Shown in pieces: positions 26,190-34,247 of a DNA stretch of 64,000 nt. Within the stretch, counting starts at the first letter, position 1; every line of letters starts with the position of its first letter. Source of the DNA: Sutcliffiella horikoshii (GTDB lineage: Bacteria; Bacillota; Bacilli; Bacillales; Bacillaceae_I); NCBI RefSeq assembly GCF_019931755.1, contig NZ_CP082918.1, forward strand, positions 848,001 through 912,000, read 5' to 3'. The translations under genes were made by a program, and so were the position numbers. The notes below the pieces were generated by a model, which did not search any database, had not been told where the DNA came from, and saw only the letters and a list, made by a program, of their open reading frames with translations.

Positions 26190-27167
26190 ATGAAGTATCC
26201 TTTTATTATAATCGCCATAATAATAACAGTTACACTAACCGGGTGTACAAGCAATGATATTGCATTGCCGAAAATGGAGAACGATGATTCGGTCATGTAT
26301 ATAAGCCACTTGAAAGAAAATGCCATTACCGCCTTGGACCTTGCCACAGGTAGGGAAGAGAAAGTAAGTCTGCCATTCCGGCTTTCCTCGATTGCGGAAA
26401 TAAAGCCAGGTGTTTATATGGCTTCTGTCAAAGAAAAAGAAAGCCTTTTTGTAATTGATACAAATGAAAATAAAGTTTCTCCATACATGGAAATAGAAGC
26501 GGGAGTTCTTGAGCTGAAATATGATAGCGAAAATGGTCTTCTTTACACGGCAAATGGAAAAAACAACACGATACAAGTGATAGATATTGAGAAGGAAGAG
26601 GTTCTCAAAGAAGTAAGTGTGGAAGAGTATCCGTCTAAGATGGTACACCACGGAGAGCGTTTGTTTGTGCTTGCTTCTAAGAGCGGGGATGTACATGTGA
26701 TGGACACTTCTACTAACAACATTAAACACTCTTTTTCGGTGAATGAGAGGCCGGAAGGGTTGCACTTTGATGGGAAGAATATATGGACTGGCGGGCATGG
26801 TGCTACCGGTGAATTGAATGAAAAAGTAATTGCCTATAATCCAGAGACAGGAGAAGAAGTAAAAACGGTGACAACTGGACTGATGCCAATCCAAATTTCA
26901 CAGGTAAGCGGGAATTCTTCTATTTATGTGCTAAGCCATGGAGACCACAGCCTGACGAAATTCAACGCTGACACTTTTGAAGTGGAAAAGAAAATAAATG
27001 TCGGGGATAATCCGAGCTTCATGATTGCAGATGGGGAAAATTTATATGTGTCGAGCCTTGATGGGGACGAAGTAATTGTACTAGATAAAGAAAGCATGGA
27101 TGTTTTAGACAAGTATGCAATAGCGAACGGTCCCTATCTCTTATTCAAAGGAGGCGAAAGAGAATGA
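26190..27167 (+). CDS. Beta-propeller lipoprotein (YncE-like)
   Basis: The 325-residue lipoprotein has lipobox TLTGC. The rest contains repeats of about 40 residues of the type NKVSPYMEIEAGVLELKYD, NTIQVIDIEKEEVLKEV and FEVEKKINVGDNPSFMIADG, typical of YncE-like seven-bladed propellers. It probably lies on the outer face of the membrane. ATG 26190 has AGGAG at good spacing, while an in-frame GTG (26181) has none. It overlaps the response-regulator gene by 4 bp, so it may sense or modulate the signal handled by the two-component system. Confidence 0.8.
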   Translation: MKYPFIIIAIIITVTLTGCTSNDIALPKMENDDSVMYISHLKENAITALDLATGREEKVSLPFRLSSIAEIKPGVYMASVKEKESLFVIDTNENKVSPYMEIEAGVLELKYDSENGLLYTANGKNNTIQVIDIEKEEVLKEVSVEEYPSKMVHHGERLFVLASKSGDVHVMDTSTNNIKHSFSVNERPEGLHFDGKNIWTGGHGATGELNEKVIAYNPETGEEVKTVTTGLMPIQISQVSGNSSIYVLSHGDHSLTKFNADTFEVEKKINVGDNPSFMIADGENLYVSSLDGDEVIVLDKESMDVLDKYAIANGPYLLFKGGERE

Positions 27168-27847
27168 AAAACGCCTTTTGTGTATTAGTGGTGGATGATG
27201 AAGCGGATATGCGCGAAATGCTTGGCATGTATCTTCACAAGGAAAACTATCAAGTCCTCCATGCGGAAAACGGAGGGGAAGCGCTGGATATGCTCTATGA
27301 CCAAGCGGTGGACCTGATTATCCTCGATGTGATGATGCCAGTCATGGATGGCTTTACTGCTTGCAAAAAAATCCGTGAAAAATATATGATGCCGATTCTG
27401 ATGCTCACAGCCAAAAGTGATGAATGGGATAAAGTGAGAGGTTTGAAGCTAGGGGCGGATGATTATGTAATGAAACCATTTAGCCCCAAGGAACTTTTGG
27501 CCAGGGTGGAGGCATTGCTTCGCCGATCCAATCAAGCATTCTTTGATGTGGTCTCGCACGCTGAGATAACGATTCAGAAAAACGCTCGGCAAGTGCTGGT
27601 TGGAGGGGAACGGGTGAACCTTGCACGAAGAGAATATGATCTTTTACTTTTTTTAATGGAACATGAAGGGAAAGTATTTTCAAGAGAACAGCTACATGAT
27701 GTCATTTGGGGGCTGGATGCGGAAAAGAGTTCATACCGCACCGTAGACACTCACATAAAGACATTGCGATTCAAGCTGAAGGATGAAGGTGCCAAAATAA
27801 AAACGGTATGGGGCATCGGTTATAAATTTGAAGGTGAGGAAGCATGA
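27164..27847 (+). CDS. OmpR/PhoB-family response regulator
   Basis: The 227-residue protein has a receiver domain with acidic pocket VVDDEAD, phosphoacceptor Asp55 (IILDVMMP), Thr in LMLTAKS and Lys in DYVMKPFSPKEL. A winged-helix domain follows (YDLLLFLMEHEGKVFSREQL, then VDTHIKTLRFKLK and WGIGYKFEG). It overlaps the propeller lipoprotein and the kinase by 4 bp each. Its targets probably include the PepSY gene downstream. Confidence 0.93.
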   Translation: MKNAFCVLVVDDEADMREMLGMYLHKENYQVLHAENGGEALDMLYDQAVDLIILDVMMPVMDGFTACKKIREKYMMPILMLTAKSDEWDKVRGLKLGADDYVMKPFSPKELLARVEALLRRSNQAFFDVVSHAEITIQKNARQVLVGGERVNLARREYDLLLFLMEHEGKVFSREQLHDVIWGLDAEKSSYRTVDTHIKTLRFKLKDEGAKIKTVWGIGYKFEGEEA

Positions 27848-29232
27848 AGCCATTATCTATTCGCAACAAAATTTGGCTTACCATCATTTCTGTTTCCGTT
27901 TTGACCATTATTTTGGTGGTGGTCGTGTCCTATTACCTGTATCAAACATTGTATATCGAAAAACAGACAGAAACTCTTTTAAAACAAGGACAAGCCTTGG
28001 AGCAATCCTACTATGAAAATAATCCGGAGAATTTCTCAAGGAAATTAGACTGGTTGGAAGATAGTTCGGATACCTTTTTCATTTTTACGGATGACCCGAT
28101 GCTATTGGCAAGTGGTGCACCTTTTGACTCTTTTGCAGAAGAAAATCTAATCACTTTTTCCGAAAGACAGGACTTACTGAAAGGGAAAACGCTGACCTTC
28201 ACGAAATACCATACCGGACTGAACCAAGAAATCAATGCGGTTGTCATTCCATTAAGTGTGGAAGATAGGTTGGAAGCAGTCATTTTTCTATATATTCCTT
28301 TAACAGCCATTGCGGAGGCATTTGAGCCAATCAGAAACTTTCTGATTGGTGGAGTTTTCCTAGTGATTATTCTTCTGATTTTAGTTGGAACGAAAATGAC
28401 AAACAGGATTGTACAACCAATTAAGCAGATGGAGAAAGTGGCAAAAGACATTGCCCAAGGGGATTTTTCGAAAAGGTTATCCATAAAAGGCGAGGATGAA
28501 ATTGCAAGCCTTGGTAGATCCATCAATACCATGTCATCCAATCTTGATGAAGTCGACAGGAACAGACGAGAATTTCTGGGCAATGTATCCCACGAATTAA
28601 GGACACCGATCAGCTATCTAAAAGGGTACAGTGAAGCGTTGGATGAAGGAATCATTCCAACAGAAAAATTTGCAGAAACGGTCAAGAAAGAAACGGATAG
28701 AATGGAACGTCTTGTTCATGATCTTTTGGATCTTGCTCAGCTAGAGGGTGACTCGTATCCGATGAACAAGGAACCGGTCATACTGGCGGAACTGGTAAAA
28801 GAAGTGCTGGACCGCTTTCGCTTAAAGCTGGATGACAAGAGTCTTGTAACGGAGGTCCAACTTGATGAAGGGGTCGTCGTGAATGGGGATTATGGGAGAC
28901 TTGATCAAGTCATGGAAAACCTTTTGAGCAATGCTATCAAATTTTCCGCTACTAACAGGAAAATAAGAATTCTTGTCAGAGAGGGAAAAGAGATGGGTGT
29001 CTTGAAAATTGAGGATGAAGGAGTAGGTATTCCAGAAGAGGATGTTCCCTATATTTTTGAAAGGTTTTACCGAGTCGAAAAAGCCAGGACTAGAACAAGC
29101 GGTGGAACCGGCCTTGGACTTTCCATTGTCCAGCAGATTATAAATAAGCATGAAGGCAGGATTCATGTCGATTCTAAGCGTGGAATAGGAACAGTAGTGA
29201 CAGTGGAATTACCGTTGTTTGATTTTCAATAA
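27844..29232 (+). CDS. Sensor histidine kinase
   Basis: The 462-residue protein has TM1 at about residues 12-34, an extracytoplasmic sensor of about 130 residues, TM2 at about 165-183, a HAMP domain, a HisKA domain with His250 (GNVSHELRTPISYLKG) and a HATPase domain with the N box (ENLLSNAIKFS), G1 (EDEGVGIP) and G2 (GGTGLGLSIV). It is the cognate kinase of the adjacent regulator. Confidence 0.93.
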   Translation: MKPLSIRNKIWLTIISVSVLTIILVVVVSYYLYQTLYIEKQTETLLKQGQALEQSYYENNPENFSRKLDWLEDSSDTFFIFTDDPMLLASGAPFDSFAEENLITFSERQDLLKGKTLTFTKYHTGLNQEINAVVIPLSVEDRLEAVIFLYIPLTAIAEAFEPIRNFLIGGVFLVIILLILVGTKMTNRIVQPIKQMEKVAKDIAQGDFSKRLSIKGEDEIASLGRSINTMSSNLDEVDRNRREFLGNVSHELRTPISYLKGYSEALDEGIIPTEKFAETVKKETDRMERLVHDLLDLAQLEGDSYPMNKEPVILAELVKEVLDRFRLKLDDKSLVTEVQLDEGVVVNGDYGRLDQVMENLLSNAIKFSATNRKIRILVREGKEMGVLKIEDEGVGIPEEDVPYIFERFYRVEKARTRTSGGTGLGLSIVQQIINKHEGRIHVDSKRGIGTVVTVELPLFDFQ

Positions 29233-29303
29233 TCCTTCATTCTTTTTTCACAATTGACCGTCAAAATATAAGCATACAAAGATAAAGTTGAAGGAGTATG
29301 CTT

Positions 29304-30683
29304 ATGGAGAACACAACGAATCAAGATAAGAGCAAAAATCAGAGCAGAAATGGCCTCTACCAAACCATGTGGAGATGGCACTTTTATGCTGGGATTATTT
29401 TTGCTCCTTTTTTAATTATTTTGGCCTTCAGTGGTGCTGTTTATTTATTTAAACCGCAGATAGAATCCTATTTGTATCAAGATCTATATTATGTGGAAGA
29501 AACAAACTCAGCAACTTTGTCTGTAAATGGGCAGGCGGAAAAGGTAAGGTCGCAATACCCGGACGCTATCATAACAGGAGTATCCGTTTTTGATGAGGAA
29601 GAACGGACTTTTAAATTTTCCACGATGCAGGACGGACAGGCGGTAAATGTTTTTGTAGACCCTTATTCCGGAAAGGTGTTGGGAAATCTTCCTGTTGAAA
29701 AAGAACTGATGACCATCTTTATGAAACTGCATAGCGAACTGCTTGTCGGCGGGACGGTTGCCAACCGCTTAGTGGAGCTTGCTGCTTGCTGGGCCATTAT
29801 TCTTATATTAACAGGACTGTATATTTGGTGGCCCCGAAACCGAGCCTCCATTTGGGGCACCGTCCTTCCGAGATTAAGAAGCAAAGGACGGGTGTTCTGG
29901 CGTGACATGCATGCGGTACCAGCATTCTGGCTGTCCATTGGACTCTTGGTCTTAATTTTGACAGGGCTGCCATGGTCCGGTGTTATGGGGGAGCAAATCA
30001 ATCGAATCGCAACAGCAACAAATACCGGATATCCAGCATTCTCTTTTGCTTTCGGACCTAAGCCTGAATCGGTCTCAGTGACAAAAGATGTCGCCGAAGA
30101 TGTCCCTTGGGCTGCAGAAAATATTCCAGTACCTGCTTCGGTCGATAATCAATATGTACCATTAACTCTAAATGACGCCGCAGGAATTGCGGAAATGAAA
30201 AATGTTCAAAAGCCGTATTCCATCTCCATGCCACAAGGGGAAACGGGAGTGTTTACGATAGCTGCATCTCACTCCAAACCGTTTGATAATGCTACGTTGC
30301 ATGTTGATCAATACAGTGGTGCCGTGCTGACAGATGTTAGATATGAGGACTATGGATTTTTGGGGAAAGCAATCACCTTAGGAATTGCCCTTCATGAAGG
30401 GAAACTATTTGGTTTGGCTAATCAACTATTGGGTCTGTTGCTTTGCATTGGTTTGATAGGAATGATGGTAAGTTCCTTAATTATGTGGAGGAAAAGAAAA
30501 CCGAAAAATGGGTTAGGCGCTCCAGGTAGAAATGTAGATATAAAGATAAAAAGGGCAGTAACCATTATCATGCTGCTACTAGGACTTGTCATGCCGTTGG
30601 TAGGGATCTCCATCATTGTGGTGCTCTTATTAGATAAGCTTGTATTTGTAAGAATAAAACGTTTAAAAGCCTGGTTAGGGTAG
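29304..30683 (+). CDS. PepSY-associated TM helix protein
   Basis: The 459-residue protein has four main TM helices and a large extracytoplasmic PepSY region. The N-terminal WRWHFYAGIIFAPFLIILAFSG and the later WRDMHAVPAFWLSIGLLVLILTGLPW are hallmarks of the PepSY_TM (PiuB-like) family, often tied to iron, haem or copper. ATG 29304 has GAAGGAG at correct spacing. It follows the kinase with its own short leader, whose TTTTCACAATTG resembles the sequence before the propeller gene. Confidence 0.85.
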   Translation: MENTTNQDKSKNQSRNGLYQTMWRWHFYAGIIFAPFLIILAFSGAVYLFKPQIESYLYQDLYYVEETNSATLSVNGQAEKVRSQYPDAIITGVSVFDEEERTFKFSTMQDGQAVNVFVDPYSGKVLGNLPVEKELMTIFMKLHSELLVGGTVANRLVELAACWAIILILTGLYIWWPRNRASIWGTVLPRLRSKGRVFWRDMHAVPAFWLSIGLLVLILTGLPWSGVMGEQINRIATATNTGYPAFSFAFGPKPESVSVTKDVAEDVPWAAENIPVPASVDNQYVPLTLNDAAGIAEMKNVQKPYSISMPQGETGVFTIAASHSKPFDNATLHVDQYSGAVLTDVRYEDYGFLGKAITLGIALHEGKLFGLANQLLGLLLCIGLIGMMVSSLIMWRKRKPKNGLGAPGRNVDIKIKRAVTIIMLLLGLVMPLVGISIIVVLLLDKLVFVRIKRLKAWLG

Positions 30684-30693
30684 GAAAGGTGTC

Positions 30694-31176
30694 GTGTTTA
30701 AAATGAAGAAATTATTGCTAGTAGTTGTACCGATTTTATTATTGTTGGCGGGTTGCACAAGTGCGCCTGAGGAGAAAACCTCTTTGGAAATTGTTGAGGT
30801 TGAAATAACACTTCCTGAAAACGTGAAGGAAGAAGAGAAAGTAGCGATTACGACCTTAGTTACGCAGGGCGACGAAAAAGTGGAAGATGCCAAAGAAGTG
30901 CAGATTGAGATTTGGAATGTGGAGAACGGAAAAGAAAACAGTGTCCTTCTTGATGCAGAGCATGTTGGTGATGGCGTTTATGAAGTAAAACATTCTTTTG
31001 GTGAAAAGGGAGTTTATCGAGTTCAGTCTCATGTAACAGCTCGTGACATGCATGTCATGCCTACTAAGCAATTGGTGGTTGGGGATATGAGTCAGGAAGA
31101 GATCGACGCTATTTTGGAAAGTGAAGTAGAAGAGGAAGAGCATGATGATAGTGAGGACAGTGGGCATCATCATTAA
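30694..31176 (+). CDS. YtkA/FixH-like lipoprotein with His tail
   Basis: The 160-residue lipoprotein has lipobox LLAGC and a single Ig-like beta domain resembling YtkA/FixH (ITTLVTQGDEKVEDAKEVQI, YEVKHSFGEKGVYRVQSHVT). It ends in an acidic His-rich tail (EEHDDSEDSGHHH), suggesting metal handling. It starts with GTG 30694 or ATG 30703; neither spacing from AGGAAAGG is ideal. It is probably co-transcribed with the PepSY gene 10 bp upstream. Confidence 0.75.
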   Translation: MFKMKKLLLVVVPILLLLAGCTSAPEEKTSLEIVEVEITLPENVKEEEKVAITTLVTQGDEKVEDAKEVQIEIWNVENGKENSVLLDAEHVGDGVYEVKHSFGEKGVYRVQSHVTARDMHVMPTKQLVVGDMSQEEIDAILESEVEEEEHDDSEDSGHHH

Positions 31177-31187
31177 AAAAGAACCGA

Positions 31188-31235
31188 GGGGACAGGCACG
31201 CCGACCCACATTAGGGGGCTGGGGTGCCTGTCCCC
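31188..31235. repeat. Dispersed GC-rich palindrome, copy 2
   Basis: 12-bp arms GGGGACAGGCAC and GTGCCTGTCCCC, with a centre that shares CGACCC and TTAG with copy 1 (2565-2607). It is followed by TTAAATTTTTTCC, so it may also end the YtkA-like transcript. Confidence 0.75.
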
Positions 31236-31291
31236 TTAAATTTTTTCCATTCTTGTAGGAATAATTGAATTTTTTCTAGTAGAAATCCTTT

Positions 31292-31312
31292 ACTATGTTA
31301 ATAGAACATAGT
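31292..31312. promoter_or_regulatory. Inverted repeat, candidate operator
   Basis: ACTATGTT and AACATAGT are perfect 8-bp arms around five bases, followed directly by GAAGGAGGTCA. That looks like a ribosome site, but no ATG, GTG or TTG follows at normal spacing. It sits in the leader of the peptidase gene at 31435. Confidence 0.5.
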
Positions 31313-31434
31313 GAAGGAGGTCAACTTACATACATTATATTAATCTCTAAACCTAGCAATCAATCGTTGTCGTAGCTGCAGTTTGATTTGAACAAGTCAT
31401 TCAAAAAATTATTGTGGTTGGGAGAGATGGGAAG

Positions 31435-32157
31435 ATGGTAAATGCGTATCAGAAGATGTTGGTATTCAGTTTTACTTTAATGCTTGGGATGGTATTGTCA
31501 TTGGTCGCGGCAGAAGAAGCGTCCGCTTATAACTGGACGAGGACGTTAAGTGAGGGCTCTAGTGGTACGGATGTAAGAGAATTGCAGATCCGGGTAGCAG
31601 GCTGGGCAGCTGATTCACCGCAACAAACAGTAGTCAGTGTGGATGGTCAGTTTGGACCGGGTACGAAAGCTGCGGTCATCCGATTTCAACGTGCTTACGG
31701 ATTGACGGCAGATGGAGTAGTTGGACCACAGACACAAGCAAAGTTAAATGAATTAGAATCACCAAATGGAACGAAACACTTCAGTTACAGCGAATTTTAT
31801 TCTAAAGACGGAAGCGGGTTCAACGGCGGGAATGTATCAGCAACAACCGTTCGCGAAAATGTACGCCGTATGATGTACAAGCTTGAGGCAATCCGAGTGA
31901 AAATTGGAAACCGTCCAATGAATGTCAACTCCGGTTTTAGAAGCATCTCTCACAACCGCAATGTCGGCGGAGCTTCCAACAGCCAGCACACCTATGGGAT
32001 TGCTGCAGACATCAGCGTATCTGGTGTGAGCACTACCACTGTACGCAATGCTGCGAAAAGTTCCGGATTTAGCGGGATCTACAGCGAAGGCAGCTTTACA
32101 CATATGGATAGCCGAGTGGAATATCCTTATGGTACGCAGTATTGGTGGTGGGAATAA
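31435..32157 (+). CDS. M15-family peptidase with peptidoglycan-binding domain
   Basis: The 240-residue secreted enzyme has a signal peptide ending EASAY near residue 31. A PG_binding_1 domain (residues about 38-105, DGQFGPGTKAAVIRFQRAYG and TADGVVGPQTQAKL) is followed by a peptidase M15A-like domain with zinc ligands His185, Asp192 (SQHTYGIAADI) and His223 (FTHMD). It probably trims peptide stems in peptidoglycan as an LD- or DD-carboxypeptidase. ATG 31435 is preferred to a GTG at 31414 because it gives a normal signal peptide. Confidence 0.85.
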   Translation: MVNAYQKMLVFSFTLMLGMVLSLVAAEEASAYNWTRTLSEGSSGTDVRELQIRVAGWAADSPQQTVVSVDGQFGPGTKAAVIRFQRAYGLTADGVVGPQTQAKLNELESPNGTKHFSYSEFYSKDGSGFNGGNVSATTVRENVRRMMYKLEAIRVKIGNRPMNVNSGFRSISHNRNVGGASNSQHTYGIAADISVSGVSTTTVRNAAKSSGFSGIYSEGSFTHMDSRVEYPYGTQYWWWE

Positions 32158-32167
32158 AAGTCAAAGA

Positions 32168-32205
32168 AGAGTACATATCCGGATATCGGATATGTACTCT
32201 TTTTA
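32168..32205. terminator. Bidirectional terminator
   Basis: Perfect 13-bp stem AGAGTACATATCC/GGATATGTACTCT with a 7-base loop and T run, between convergent genes. Confidence 0.85.
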
Positions 32206-32784
32206 TTCTACATCTACAAGAGGATTGTAAAGTTCAGATGAAATAAAATTTTCTTCGAATAGTATATATGGGTGTGTTTCGAATAGAATGGTTTGAAGTT
32301 GTATCGGCATTTGCTCTGCTTCATATGCACAGATTAATGGGAAGGATAGGCTTATCACTTTTTCATCTGCAGTTCGCTCAATATCTTCTATTAAATGTAT
32401 GGGATCTCCTACTGAAGCCCATTCTACATGTGACCATGTTCGGAAAGAGAGATTTTTGTCCACGTAAGGTTGTACTGTTTTATTAAAGTATTCTAATATT
32501 GCAGGGGGTTGATAGCTGCCATTTGTAAAATAAAAATCAAAGTTATTCACCCGGTGTAAAAACTTAAATTGCTCAAATGTTAACCTGTTACTCAGTTCTC
32601 TATAAATCAATCGATAATTACGCTCATTTTCAATTAGAATCACATAATCTCCAGCCATTATGCCATTCAACACAAAATCTACAACTGTACTTATGTACTT
32701 CTTTAACCCAACATAAGGATACAGAACATGAACACTTCTCTGCTCCTCAAACAGTTGATACATTTTGCTATGCAATCGGACCAC
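32203..32784 (-). CDS. MEDS-domain sensory protein
   Basis: The 193-residue protein resembles the MEDS/DcmR sensory domain, a RecA/KaiC-like fold: HVLYPYVGLKKYISTVVDFVLNG, GDYVILIENERNYRLI and WSHVEWASVGDPI. In Bacillus such stand-alone domains are of unknown role; elsewhere they sit on kinases or regulators. It starts with GTG at 32784, or possibly TTG at 32775, which has GGGGTGG upstream at better spacing. Confidence 0.7.
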   Translation of the reverse strand: MVRLHSKMYQLFEEQRSVHVLYPYVGLKKYISTVVDFVLNGIMAGDYVILIENERNYRLIYRELSNRLTFEQFKFLHRVNNFDFYFTNGSYQPPAILEYFNKTVQPYVDKNLSFRTWSHVEWASVGDPIHLIEDIERTADEKVISLSFPLICAYEAEQMPIQLQTILFETHPYILFEENFISSELYNPLVDVE

Positions 32785-32942
32785 CCCTTCGTTTACGAGT
32801 AACTAGTAATATATATTTTACTTGATATATGAATAGAAAGCGAAATAATTATTTCTATTAAATGTAAATATTAGAGAAGGATTTTAAAACCACTTTATGG
32901 AAATGTATAGAGTGTGCTGATTAAGAATGGAGGAAAACATAT

Positions 32943-33221
32943 ATGCCATTTGCCATTATTGTATTGGTTTTATCAATAGGAATAGGTATCGTACTGAGCC
33001 GTAAATACGAAAATAGAGCATTAATCATTTGGGGACTTATAACCATGCTATCCATTGCTCCATTCTTCAGTTGGATTGTTGCGATTCTTGTTGGAGTGAG
33101 TGTAGGGGATGGTTTTGCTGCAGTGGCAGTCATGTGGCTAATGGCCCCTGCATTGTTCTTGATAGGAGTGGGGATGGTTGGTGCTGGGGTGTATAAGAAA
33201 GTGACCGGGGAGAATCTCTAG
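32943..33221 (+). CDS. Small hydrophobic membrane protein
   Basis: The 92-residue protein has three predicted TM helices and an RKYENR loop, starting at ATG after AATGGAGGAA. No family recognised. It is flanked downstream by a 21-bp repeat array. Confidence 0.6.
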   Translation: MPFAIIVLVLSIGIGIVLSRKYENRALIIWGLITMLSIAPFFSWIVAILVGVSVGDGFAAVAVMWLMAPALFLIGVGMVGAGVYKKVTGENL

Positions 33222-33288
33222 GGGGATGGGATCAATTTTATGGAATAATTAAACCAATTTTAGTCCAAAATTCCCTTCTGAAAATGGG

Positions 33289-33509
33289 TTTGGACATTTT
33301 TTGATTAGCTTTGGACATTTGAGTTGCGTCTTAGAAGGTACTTCGGCCATTTAAATTGGTCCTTCGGTCAAGAAATTCAAGTGTTTGGTCATTTGAAAAT
33401 TTGGTTCGGTCAACTTTCCAAAATCTTCGGTCAAACTCGGAGAATCTTCGGTCAACTTTCAAAAAACTTTGGTCAAAATCACGAAAACTTCGGTCATTTA
33501 CGAAAATGG
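33289..33509. repeat. Tandem array D: 21-bp units (TTCGGTCA type)
   Basis: Copies of TTCGGTCA or a variant start at 33342, 33363, 33384, 33405, 33426, 33447, 33468 and 33489, always 21 bp apart. Two earlier TTTGGACA copies at 33289 and 33310 are also 21 bp apart. One frame reads FG[HQ]xxxx heptads, but with no usable start or ribosome site. This fills most of the 311-bp gap between 33222 and 33532. Confidence 0.85.
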
Positions 33510-33532
33510 CAGTTCGAGGGAGGATGAAAAAA

Positions 33533-33778
33533 ATGAAAAATATTGATAAAAGAAGCCGTTTGGATGAATCACCTTTCAGCTACCGCATCTCAAAGGATAA
33601 TACCATTTTCCTTGATTATGAAAACCGACAAGTAAAAATCCTGAAAGGAAAAGAAGCGAATAAATTCCTAGAGCGGATGGAAGCTGCGGATGATGATAAA
33701 GCTAAGCAATTGATAATGGCAAAAATAACTGGAAATTTCAAAAGAGGTAATGAGCGAAGTGCAAACTCTGATAAATAA
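33533..33778 (+). CDS. Conserved-looking small soluble protein
   Basis: The 81-residue charged protein contains DESPFSYRISKDNTIFLDYE and RQVKILKGKEANKFLERME and has no signal or TM. ATG 33533 has GGGAGG eight bases upstream; another ATG at 33524 is too close to it. I recall short Bacillus hypothetical proteins of this type, but no function is known. It lies directly after the 21-bp array. Confidence 0.6.
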   Translation: MKNIDKRSRLDESPFSYRISKDNTIFLDYENRQVKILKGKEANKFLERMEAADDDKAKQLIMAKITGNFKRGNERSANSDK

Positions 33779-33810
33779 AAAAAAGTATGCAATAGGGGAG
33801 GGGTTCAAAA

Positions 33811-34074
33811 TTGAATCCAAAAATACGTTGGTTAGTTTCTATTTCACTGGCAATTCTTACGATTTTATTAATTTCAGAAGGTCTCCATCTTTGGTCATAC
33901 GGTTCAGATGTTGATGGAAACGGTATTGGTGTGTATTTTTTAGGACTGGAGATTAACGACAGAGTATTAGAAGCGACCATACCAACTTATGCAATTGGGT
34001 TCTTTATTGCAGGATTGTGTACATGGCTAATGAGTATAACTAATTTAACAAAATTACTATTAAAGTCAACTTGA
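33811..34074 (+). CDS. Small two-TM membrane protein
   Basis: The 87-residue protein starts with TTG after AGGGGAGGGG. One TM helix is at about residues 6-23 and another at about 58-78, with a polar loop SYGSDVDGNGIGVYFLGLEI. It follows the preceding gene by 32 bp. Function unknown. Confidence 0.6.
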   Translation: MNPKIRWLVSISLAILTILLISEGLHLWSYGSDVDGNGIGVYFLGLEINDRVLEATIPTYAIGFFIAGLCTWLMSITNLTKLLLKST

Positions 34075-34188
34075 AAAAGCAACAAAGGGTTTGTTGTCAT
34101 GGGGACTGCAGGGGGATAACACGTAACACATAAGTTCCAGAACTTTTTTCTGAATAGTATGATATAGTAATATTTGTAAAGATAAGCG

Positions 34189-34218
34189 GCATCGGAGCAG
34201 TTCCGGTGCTTTTCTTTT
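34189..34218 (+). terminator. Hairpin with T tract in the MFS leader
   Basis: GCATCGGA pairs with TTCCGGTGC (8 bp, one G-U) over a 5-base loop and is followed by TTTTCTTTT. It lies 30 bases before the MFS start, so it may be an attenuator rather than a simple terminator. Confidence 0.55.
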
Positions 34219-34247
34219 ATGTGTTGAAAAGAGAAAAGGGTGGTCGT

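Noticed and set aside
26235..26894. 219-residue minus-strand open frame
   Set aside because: Antisense to the propeller lipoprotein, Phe/Tyr/His-rich composition typical of an antisense shadow.
28011..28583. 190-residue minus-strand open frame
   Set aside because: Entirely opposite the histidine kinase gene, with no ribosome site or recognisable domain; a shadow frame.
33324..33527. 67-residue frame of FG[HQ]xxxx heptads
   Set aside because: It starts at TTG without a ribosome site and lies wholly in the 21-bp array, so I treat it as non-coding, noted as a finding only.
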